A DNA stretch of 10,088 bases, from positions 1 through 10,088 of the forward strand of contig JBDROF010000117.1 in assembly GCA_043810345.1 (NCBI GenBank). Direction: 5' to 3'. The stretch is from QYOJ01 sp043810345 (lineage in GTDB: Bacteria > Bacteroidota > Bacteroidia > Bacteroidales > FEN-979). Under the pieces are notes generated by a model, which did no database searches, had not been told where the DNA came from, and saw nothing but the letters and a program-made list of their open reading frames with translations. A program made the translations under genes and the position numbers. Of the stretch, positions 1 through 4,956 are shown piece after piece. Numbering within the stretch: the stretch's first letter is position 1; every line of letters begins with the position of its first letter.

Positions 1-59
1 GACCGAAAAATTAACAGGTATTTCGGGACGCCTTCCCGAAGGTGTGGGGATACCGACCC

Positions 60-82
60 TGGGAGCCTAATCCTCTTTCCTG
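60..82 (+). other. Internal deletion junction in RND pseudogene (about 130 codons lost)
   Basis: Upstream of this point the frame reads TEKLTGISGRLPEGVG...PTLG, which belongs to the first porter subdomain (about residue 115-135 in E. coli CusA as I remember it). Immediately after it comes LAEVMIGAKSPKLG, which belongs about 130 residues later, just before the second transmembrane block. The intervening porter and docking sequence is absent. A TAA at 68-70 also interrupts the downstream frame at the junction. The size is estimated from the remembered family layout. Confidence 0.7.
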
Positions 83-1090
83 GCTGAAGTGATGATTGGT
101 GCCAAATCCCCGAAGCTGGGAATGGCTTCCGAACGCGGGAAGCCGGCGGTGCTGCTCTCGGTAAATAAGCAACCCCATACCAACACGGTGGAGCTGACTG
201 AGCGCCTGGACCAGGCTGTTGAGGAGATCCAGAAGAGCCTGCCTGGGGATGTCCGCCTCTCCACCAATATTTTTCGCCAGGCCAGCTTCATCGAAAATGC
301 CATCCGGAATGTGGAAAAAGCGATCCTTGAGGGAGCCCTCTTCCTGGTGGTGATCCTCTTCCTTTTCCTGAACAACTGGAAATCAGTTGTTATCTCCCTG
401 CTCGCCCTGCCCCTCTCACTCTTCATGGCTATCCTCACCCTCAACTGGTTCGGCTTTACCCTCAATACCATGAGTCTCGGCGGGATGGCAATTGCAATCG
501 GTGCCATGGTCGACGATGCCATCATCGATGTGGAAAATGTTTATCGACGTATCAGAGAGAACTTCCGAAAACCAGCGGATCAACGAACCGGTATCCTGGA
601 AGTGGTTTACAAGGGGAGCACCGAGATCCGTTCATCGATCTTCAATGCCACCCTGATCATCATCGTCACCTTTGTCCCGCTATTCTTCCTGAGTGGCATG
701 GAGGGGAGGATGCTGAAACCGCTTGGGATTTCGTTCATTGTCTCCTTATTCTCGTCTATGCTGGTAGCGATTACTGTGACACCTGTATTGTGTAGTTTCT
801 GGCTGACGGATGAACGCACGGCCCGCAAAGCCGACCGCGATGCCTGGATCGTCAGATTCCTGAAGCGGAGCTATGAGGTGGGGCTTGTCAGTGTGCTCCA
901 AAACAGGTGGATAATAGTCTCCTCCGGTGTGATTCTGCTGGCTCTTGCCCTGATCTTTCTCTTTTCCTTTGGCCGAAGCTTTCTCCCATCATTCAACGAG
1001 GGCTCCATGACGATCATGGCCAACACACAACCGGGGATTTCCCTCGAAGAGTCGGATAAGCTGGCGCAGTTAGTAGAAAACACGCTGATG

Positions 1091-1093
1091 TAA
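1091..1093 (+). other. In-frame TAA nonsense codon in RND pseudogene
   Basis: The frame reads LAQLVENTLM, stop, IPEAQTVARKTGRAELDEHALG. The family sequence runs straight through this point (usually ...IPEVQTVVRKTGRAE...), so a single substitution in one codon, for example GAA to TAA, explains it. The sequence on both sides stays in the same frame and well conserved. Confidence 0.85.
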
Positions 1094-1744
1094 ATCCCAG
1101 AAGCGCAAACGGTAGCCAGAAAAACGGGCCGGGCTGAGCTGGATGAACATGCATTGGGGACCAACGGATCAGAGATCGAGGTCCCGTTTGAGTTGGATGA
1201 ACGAAGCCGGGAAGAGCTCTTTGCCGACACCCGACGGCAGCTGGCAGCCATCCGCGGGGTTAGCGTGGAGGTGGGACAACCGATCTCTCACCGGATCGAC
1301 CATATGCTCAGCGGCACCCGGTCGAACATTGCCATCAAGGTGTTCGGTAACGACCTGAACCGGATCTATGGCATAGCTAACCAGATCCGCGATGAAATCG
1401 CGGATGTACAAGGCCTTGCTGACCTGAATGTGGAGATGCTGATCGAACGGCCGCAGCTGCAGATCAAGCCCCGCCGGGAGATGCTGGCCCGTTTCGGGAT
1501 ATCGACTCCCGAATTTGCTGAGTTCGTGGATGTAGCGTTAGCCGGTAAGGTGGTCTCACAGGTCTATGAAGGGGTGTCGACCTTCGATATCACTGTGAAA
1601 TACGACCAGTCCAACCGTGCCAACATGGAGTCGATCCGGAACATTCCGGTAGATACCCGGTTTGGGGAACCCGATGCGCCTGTTCCTCACGGGGAGAATC
1701 CAACCACATCGCACAAAGTACCACTCTACTTTATCGCCGATGTG

Positions 1745-1753
1745 GTGTCGGCC
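1745..1753 (+). other. Small in-frame deletion junction in RND pseudogene (about 18-20 codons)
   Basis: The protein reads FIADVV-SANVAGRDL. Relatives normally have a segment of roughly 18-20 residues between the ADV motif and the ANVAGRDL strand (in CusA the stretch containing STGP and EN). Relatives often read VVS again just before ANVAGRDL, so slippage between two copies of a short GTGGTGTCG-like direct repeat would give exactly this product. The repeat mechanism is inferred. Confidence 0.55.
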
Positions 1754-1873
1754 AACGTGGCAGGCCGGGACCTTCGGAGTACGGTAAACGAGATACAGCA
1801 GATCGTCAACGATCAGATCGACCTGCCGGAGGGGTACCGTATCGAATACGGTGGACAGTTTGAAAGCGAAGAG

Positions 1874-1880
1874 GCGTATT
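1874..1880 (+). other. Frame-shifting deletion junction in RND pseudogene (about 45 codons)
   Basis: The first frame reads YGGQFESEEA and then runs out at TGA 1889-1891. From 1876 a different frame reads VFTVVITTGVISIPVIIGFISLFGIATRNG. Family members have about 43-46 more residues between these parts, including one transmembrane segment and the LPLALIGG loop. The deletion is not a multiple of three, so the downstream part is out of frame. Confidence 0.75.
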
Positions 1881-2108
1881 CACCGTGGTGATCACCACCG
1901 GGGTGATCAGCATCCCGGTGATCATCGGTTTCATCTCCCTTTTCGGGATCGCCACCCGGAACGGGATCCTGCTGGTATCGCGCTACGAACACCTGAAAGA
2001 AAAGGGAATCGCCCTGAAGGATCGTTTGTTACAAGGTTCGCTTGGCCGGCTTAATCCTATCGTGATGACAGCGCTCTGCGACGCCCTCGGGATGTTGCCC
2101 CTAGCGCT

Positions 2109-2115
2109 GGGGGGG
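2109..2115 (+). other. Homopolymer frameshift (G7, family frame needs G8) in RND pseudogene
   Basis: The frame reads LPLALGG and then the nonsense tail ICRATKSKAPWPK. Adding one G to the seven-G run restores LPLALGGDLPGNEIQSPMAKVILGGLLTSTLLN, the normal RND C-terminus, ending at the TAA at 2238-2240. This lesion alone could be a sequencing error, because it lies in a homopolymer. Confidence 0.85.
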
Positions 2116-2318
2116 ATCTGCCGGGCAACGAAATCCAAAGCCCCATGGCCAAAGTGATCCTGGGGGGATTGCTGACATCCACGCTGCTGAATCTTTTCTT
2201 TATTCCGGTGATCTATTCGCTGGTAAACAGGAAGGTGTAAGATCGGTATTCTATTTTACCATTCCGGGTACGATGCCAATACACAAAAGCTCGGTCTATC
2301 CCGGAAGTCAGAGTTCGG

Positions 2319-2729
2319 TTAATTGAGGATATTATAAATCGCCCCCACCACGGCACCAATAAACGTTTCACTATATTGATTGAAACACAGGATGATGGCT
2401 GTTCGGGTCATCGGATTGATGGTGGCAATTGTATAAAATCCGCCAGTATCCCCGGCATGTCCATATCCCAGCTGTTGCGGAAATTTTGAAATACCCAACC
2501 CATACGTGAACCCCGAAAGAGGACTCATGGTGACCATAGCATCCAGGGTGGATTGCTGCTGGAACAGCTCCTTTTTGCTGAGGGCATCGAAAAACAGCCA
2601 TAGATCATGCACCGTGGAGATCATCTGCCCATGCCCCCACTCATTTTTCTTGCATGCTGAAAAAGAAAGAAGCAGGATTCCAGTTGCAATAAATCCTGTT
2701 AATAGAAGGCCAATTGATTTGGTTTTCAT
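2319..2729 (-). pseudogene. Lipoprotein signal fused to C-terminal end of a beta-lactamase-family serine hydrolase; catalytic core deleted
   Basis: The 136-residue open frame starts with a lipoprotein signal (residues 1-26: positively charged start, hydrophobic stretch, FSAC with the lipid-accepting Cys at 26). From about residue 31 it reads WGHGQMISTVHDLWLFFDALSK, TYGLGISKF, then GYGHAGDTGGFYTIATINP. This is the C-terminal part of the class C beta-lactamase / D-alanyl-D-alanine carboxypeptidase-like family, with HAG at 91-93 in the place of the KTG-type third motif. Intact relatives have roughly 350-400 residues. The SxxK nucleophile and the YxN motif, which lie in the missing middle, are absent, so it cannot be an active hydrolase. 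The junction is near 2634-2646. The fusion is in frame, so a short exported lipoprotein could still be made. It lies downstream of the lipoprotein gene at 2847-3245, on the same strand. Confidence 0.75.
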
Positions 2730-2846
2730 CTCTTTTCTGTTTTAAAGCATAGATAATTTTATTTCTTATGGTGCATAATAATAATCGACCTCAAAAGTGG
2801 TATCTGATGTATTTATACCAGTGCCTGACAGCAAGCGGGAATTCAG

Positions 2847-3245
2847 TCAGCTGTATTTCTTATATCCCGACTCAAAACTCACGATCTCATCCTGGATCGT
2901 ATATCCATCGTACACGTATCCTGTAATGTAAACTGTGATCAGAGCGCTGTCATTGGTTGTGATGGGGGCATGTGCATTGATCTCTCCAACGCCATCTGCT
3001 CTCTCAAGATAATAATCGATACCACTCATGAAGCCATTGATTGAATCTCCGGTGATGAGGCCCTCAAAATAGAAATCGGCCCTGATCCCTGCAGGTGTTT
3101 GCCCGAATATTTCGATAAAATAGGTTGTGGCCGAAAAATGGGCAAGAAACTGATCCGGGACAGGAAGAGGTTCCGGGGTGGTTTCCTTTTTACTGCATCC
3201 GGGAAGAAGGATGAGGGTAATGATGAAGAGAGGAAATTTTTTCAT
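2847..3245 (-). CDS. Small lipoprotein with DUF3237-like beta domain
   Basis: The 132-residue protein begins with a short signal (residues 1-17) ending in LPGC, a standard lipobox with the lipidated Cys at 17. A short Pro/Glu-rich linker follows (residues 20-30). Residues about 31-120 contain GIDYYLERADGVGEINAHAPI followed by TNDSALITVYITGY. This resembles the DUF3237 pattern, in which a G-x-DYL-x-RADG-x-x-E-x-x-A strand precedes TxDxALIYVxYTG. That family folds as a small beta barrel of unknown function. The match is from memory of the pattern and is moderate. No frame break is seen. The ATG at 3243-3245 lies 5 bases downstream of a small inverted repeat and has no strong Shine-Dalgarno sequence, which is usual in Bacteroidota. 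It is likely anchored in the periplasmic or outer membrane. Confidence 0.8.
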   Translation of the reverse strand: MKKFPLFIITLILLPGCSKKETTPEPLPVPDQFLAHFSATTYFIEIFGQTPAGIRADFYFEGLITGDSINGFMSGIDYYLERADGVGEINAHAPITTNDSALITVYITGYVYDGYTIQDEIVSFESGYKKYS

Positions 3246-3250
3246 GGTGA

Positions 3251-3268
3251 TAGTATTGATTCATACTA
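3251..3268. repeat. Small inverted repeat in the leader of the lipoprotein gene
   Basis: TAGTAT, a 6-base loop, then ATACTA forms a perfect 6-bp inverted repeat, 6-23 bases upstream of the lipoprotein ATG. It could be a leader hairpin or an operator, or chance in AT-rich DNA. Confidence 0.3.
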
Positions 3269-3370
3269 AGTTGACCATAAAAATAATGCAAAATATAGAT
3301 AAACCAATTACCATGGCTAAGAAATTAACAAAAAACAAAAGAAAGATTAAATAGGAATAGTGGGTGTTTG

Positions 3371-3428
3371 ACAGATCGAGGTTGCTTCGTCGGTACGCCT
3401 TTGGCGTAACCCCTCGCAATGACACGGC
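3371..3428 (-). repeat. Left outer REP-like palindrome
   Basis: The element runs from ACAGATCGAGGTTGCTTCG to CCTCGCAATGACACGGC. Its core is the hairpin TACGCC-TTT-GGCGTA at 3394-3408. The outer end in reverse complement (CGAAGCAACCTCGATCTGT) recurs exactly at 4008-4026. The inner 15 bases recur inverted at 3932-3946. It resembles the GTCATTGCGAGG...CGAAGCAATCTC repeats known from many bacterial genomes. Confidence 0.75.
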
Positions 3429-3447
3429 GGTGTGGTTATTTAAGGGA

Positions 3448-3484
3448 AGATTGCTTCGCCCCGATAAATCGGGGCTCGCAATTT
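3448..3484 (-). repeat. Left inner REP-like palindrome
   Basis: AGATTGCTTCG is followed by the perfect hairpin CCCCGAT-AA-ATCGGGG (3459-3474) and CTCGCAAT. ATTGC and GCAAT can extend the pairing below the unpaired TTCG/CTC. It is the inverted counterpart of 3870-3911. Confidence 0.75.
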
Positions 3485-3489
3485 TTTTT
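3448..3489 (+). terminator. Possible rho-independent terminator formed by the inner palindrome
   Basis: The GC-rich hairpin at 3459-3474, extended by ATTGC/GCAAT pairing, is followed at once by eight T (3482-3489) on the plus strand. This would stop transcription entering the GIY-YIG gene from the left. The T run is absent from the right arm, so this may be local. Confidence 0.45.
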
Positions 3490-3559
3490 ATTGGGAGATA
3501 TAACCTTTTATCATCTTACCGGATTAATGTCATTAGGAAATTATTCAATCAACAATTAA

Positions 3560-3871
3560 ATGCATTTCACTATGGCAACAAATAGGCTTTATTATGTTTA
3601 CATCATGACCAATCCCTATAACACGGTATTGTATACGGGAGTCACAAATGATCTCGAACGCAGAATTCGTGAGCATCGCAATCAGGTAAATCCCTATGCA
3701 TTCACTGCAAAATATAACATCCAAAAACTTGTATGGTACGAATGTTATCCCTACATCGAAGATGCAATTGCACGGGAAAAACAGATCAAAGCAGGTTCAA
3801 GAAAGAAAAAGATTGCGTTAATCGAAATTTCCAACAAAAACTGGCGCGATCTAAAACCTGCAAAGCTATAA
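3560..3871 (+). CDS. Single-domain GIY-YIG endonuclease (UvrC/YhbQ-like)
   Basis: The product is 103 residues, the usual size for stand-alone GIY-YIG proteins, which are Mg-dependent DNA-cutting domains related to the UvrC N-terminus and to homing nucleases. Numbered from 3560, the two strand motifs are Y12-V-Y14 (GIY position) and Y25-T-G27 (YIG position). The helix NDLERRIREHR gives the Arg (34/35) and H39. AIAREKQIK gives the metal-binding Glu at 73. It is followed by the basic stretch GSRKKK (79-84), typical of this subfamily, and a C-terminal NW-RDL. All expected catalytic residues are visible, so it should be active. An ATG at 3572 (99 residues) is an equally good start; neither has a clear ribosome binding site. 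It lies between inverted REP-like arms, and its TAA (3869-3871) overlaps the first bases of the right arm. The target and cellular role are unknown; processing of the flanking palindromes is a hypothesis. Confidence 0.85.
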   Translation: MHFTMATNRLYYVYIMTNPYNTVLYTGVTNDLERRIREHRNQVNPYAFTAKYNIQKLVWYECYPYIEDAIAREKQIKAGSRKKKIALIEISNKNWRDLKPAKL

Positions 3872-3911
3872 TTGCGAGGAGTCCCGAGTACTCGGGACGA
3901 CGAAGCAATCT
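3870..3911 (+). repeat. Right inner REP-like palindrome with perfect 18-bp core
   Basis: AATTGCGAG(GA) is followed by GTCCCGAGTACTCGGGAC (3881-3898), a perfect 18-bp palindrome, and then CGACGAAGCAATCT. The ends match the left inner element in inverse orientation, but the palindromic core differs in sequence while keeping pairing. The first bases are shared with the GIY-YIG stop codon. Confidence 0.75.
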
Positions 3912-3931
3912 CCCCTCTTAAATAATAAACT

Positions 3932-3981
3932 GCCGTGTCATTGCGAACCGAAGCCGTAGGCGGAGGTGAAGCAACCTCGAA
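3932..3981 (+). repeat. Right outer REP-like palindrome, degenerate core
   Basis: GCCGTGTCATTGCGA (3932-3946) is the exact inverse of the left outer element's inner end. It is followed by a poorly paired core (AACCGAAGCCGTAGGCGGAGG) and then TGAAGCAACCTCGA. The core has lost most of its hairpin, so this copy looks older or damaged. Confidence 0.65.
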
Positions 3982-4000
3982 CCGACATCCGTTCCCTAAA

Positions 4001-4073
4001 CTAACTGCGAAGCAACCTCGATCTGTTAAAGTGCCTGCTAACTGCCCCCAGACGAAGCAACCTCAATTTGTTA
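4001..4073 (+). repeat. Two truncated copies of the element's outer end in tandem
   Basis: CTAACTGC (4001-4008) is followed by GAAGCAACCTCGATCTGTTA. CTAACTGC appears again (4038-4045), followed by CCCCAGAC and then GAAGCAACCTCAATTTGTTA (4054-4073). Each copy carries only the outer terminus (GAAGCAACCTC-ATxTGT), without the ATTGCGA half. The second copy supplies the TGA that ends the aminotransferase remnant on the opposite strand. Confidence 0.6.
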
Positions 4074-4534
4074 AAACACGTACCAACTTCTCTCCCAGAT
4101 ACCTATACTGCTCAACCGAGTTATACAACTGTGCCGAGATGCGAAGCAAACGCTGTAGCGGGTCACCCCAATACCAGACAGGGATTTCAATTCCGTATTC
4201 CTTGAAGAGGATCTCCTGCAATGGATCGGTCCCTTTGTAACTGGTTGAGGGTATCTTCTCCGGAGTGGGTAACACGATGGTTGCCATGGAGGCGATCATC
4301 GAATCGGGCCAGTTGTTCTCTTGCCTTTTGCTGCATCGGCTCAAACTCCCGAAGGAAAAACCCTACAGGTTCCCGTTCAAGCACCTGGCGATAGGCATCC
4401 TGGCGTTCCAGAATCCATTTCGGACAAGCACCAAAGGAGCCATGGTTGAGGTACACTATAACGGGATCCAGCGCCCACAAGCGTCCAAAGTCACTGTTGC
4501 CGGGTTTCCTTTCTTCAGTCAGATCCTTCTTCAT
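4063..4534 (-). pseudogene. Internally deleted PLP aminotransferase, class V (isopenicillin-N-epimerase-like)
   Basis: From the ATG at 4532-4534 the first 78 residues are a clear N-terminus of the isopenicillin N epimerase-like group. They read FGRLWALDPVIVYLNHGSFG, ACPKWILERQDAYRQVLERE, and FFLREFEPMQQKAREQLARF. The same frame then becomes meaningless (DDRLHGNHRVTHSG...). A second minus-strand frame takes over near 4305 with DSMIASMATIVLPTPEK, DPLQEILFKEYGIEIPVWYWG and RLLRISAQLYNSVEQYRYLGEKLVRVL, the normal C-terminus. Relatives have about 370-400 residues; roughly 220-260 are missing, including the PLP-binding Lys region, and the join is out of frame. An upstream in-frame ATG at 4616-4618 exists, but homology starts near 4534. 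The stop at 4063-4065 lies in a copy of the REP-like outer end. Confidence 0.82.
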
Positions 4535-4604
4535 TGAGGTTGGTGTTTCATTCAATCCGAATACGAAATTAACCTTCTGCACTGACAAATCGGCCGGAAA
4601 AACG

Positions 4605-4612
4605 TATTTTTG
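4605..4612 (+). promoter_or_regulatory. Candidate Bacteroidota -7 promoter element (TATTTTTG)
   Basis: TATTTTTG is an exact match to the TAnnTTTG consensus of the primary Bacteroidota sigma factor and lies 20 bases before the ATG at 4633. No good TTTG -33 element is seen at the usual spacing, and the leader would be very short. It lies in the 98-base divergent gap between the aminotransferase remnant and the plus-strand ORF. Confidence 0.4.
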
Positions 4613-4632
4613 CCTCACACTTTTCCCGGATC

Positions 4633-4956
4633 ATGAAGCATAAGTACCCCCTCATTCTTTTCCTTGCATTATCACTTCTGGTATGGGTTTACCTCTGGCT
4701 CCGGCATTCATGGGATGAGTCCGCAAAGGGTTTTAAAAACGGGTTGTTTCTCTCTCAAATCCCCCCGGGATCTTCCTTCCTCAAAGTCTATATCTGGAAT
4801 ATTGACAACGTTCCGTTCCGTATTGAAAACGGAGTTGTGGAGTTGTTCGTATTAATTGATCACAATGATCTTTCGGACAATCCGGAGACGATCATTCTCC
4901 ATGACCACCGTATAGACACCATTTGGAACCGTGTTCATGTTAATATACTGCTCTGA
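4633..4956 (+). CDS. Unrecognised membrane-anchored ORF, probably 3'-truncated by fusion into the convergent gene
   Basis: I do not recognise this product. Its 107 residues begin with MKHKYP and a hydrophobic segment at about residues 6-23 (LILFLALSLLVWVYLWL), fitting a signal anchor or uncleaved signal peptide. A soluble-looking stretch follows (KGFKNGLFLSQIPPGSSFLKVYIWNIDNVPFRIENG). Residues 74-107 (4852-4956) are read from the strand opposite the end of the giant T9SS protein gene. That gene's C-terminus is clearly genuine there, so these residues are unlikely to be original. The likely history is a deletion that removed the true 3' end and the intergenic region. An exact TAnnTTTG match lies upstream. 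The frame could also be chance, although the start is well formed. Confidence 0.45.
   Translation: MKHKYPLILFLALSLLVWVYLWLRHSWDESAKGFKNGLFLSQIPPGSSFLKVYIWNIDNVPFRIENGVVELFVLIDHNDLSDNPETIILHDHRIDTIWNRVHVNILL

Larger units (their letters stand above)
1..2240 (+). pseudogene. Decayed RND heavy-metal/multidrug efflux permease (CusA/CzcA-like), 5' end outside window
   Basis: This is the remains of an inner-membrane RND pump, a proton-driven permease that normally works as a trimer with a periplasmic adaptor and an outer-membrane channel. Family features are clear. A porter-domain piece with GRLPEGVG lies near 30-50. SVNKQPHTNTVELTE lies near 161-205. The membrane segment with MSLGGMAIAIGAMVDDAIIDVEN (470-540) carries the paired acidic residues of transmembrane segment 4. 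Other matches are SGMEGRMLKPLG (690-730), GRAELDEHALG (1130-1160), GQPISHRIDHMLSGTR (1275-1322), EYGGQFESEE (1847-1873) and GIATRNGILLVSRYE (1948-1988). The C-terminus NRKV ends at the stop at 2238-2240. A family member has about 1,000-1,050 residues. Here the frame is broken by internal deletions near 60-82, 1745-1753 and 1874-1880, a TAA at 1091-1093 and a -1 shift in a G run at 2109-2115. No full-length pump can be made. Substrate cannot be told: the metal-binding region is not resolved. Sequencing or assembly error could explain the G run but hardly all the lesions. Confidence 0.88.
3371..3981. mobile_element. Putative composite element: GIY-YIG nuclease gene between inverted arrays of REP-like palindromes
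   Basis: The left arm (3371-3484) read on the minus strand aligns over about 110 bases with the right arm (3870-3981) read on the plus strand. Both run in the order: AATTGCGAG, a hairpin core, CGAAGCAATCT, a spacer containing CTTAAATAA or CCTTAAATAA, GCCGTGTCATTGCGA (15 bases identical: 3414-3428 and 3932-3946), a second hairpin core, then GAAGCAACCTCGA. The two arms are therefore a long imperfect inverted repeat. They enclose about 385 bases that hold only a short leader and one GIY-YIG gene, whose stop codon runs directly into the right arm. The arrangement suggests that the arms and gene are one unit. No transposase is present and no target-site duplication was identified, so mobility is inferred. 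Confidence 0.55.

Noticed and set aside
2262..2306. Hairpin TTCCGGG...CCCGGAA between the RND remnant and the serine hydrolase remnant
   Set aside because: The 7-bp stem encloses a 31-base loop and has no T run, so it is weak as a bidirectional terminator.
3289..3297. TATATTTTG on the minus strand upstream of the lipoprotein as a -7 promoter element
   Set aside because: It has one extra base compared with TAnnTTTG, no TTTG element at a suitable distance, and lies in AT-rich DNA where chance matches are common.
3364..3585. Open frame across the left arm of the palindromic repeats
   Set aside because: It translates the repeat hairpins and has no protein-like pattern; the inverted repeat explains this sequence.
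3371..4073. CRISPR array
   Set aside because: Repeats are palindromic and inverted, few in number, with no regular spacers and no cas genes.
3935..4240. Plus-strand open frame over the right repeats and the aminotransferase remnant
   Set aside because: It reads repeat DNA and then the antisense of a recognisable aminotransferase C-terminus.
4535..4618. Upstream ATG at 4616-4618 as true start of the aminotransferase
   Set aside because: The 28 extra residues show no family resemblance, while family-like sequence begins just after the ATG at 4532-4534.
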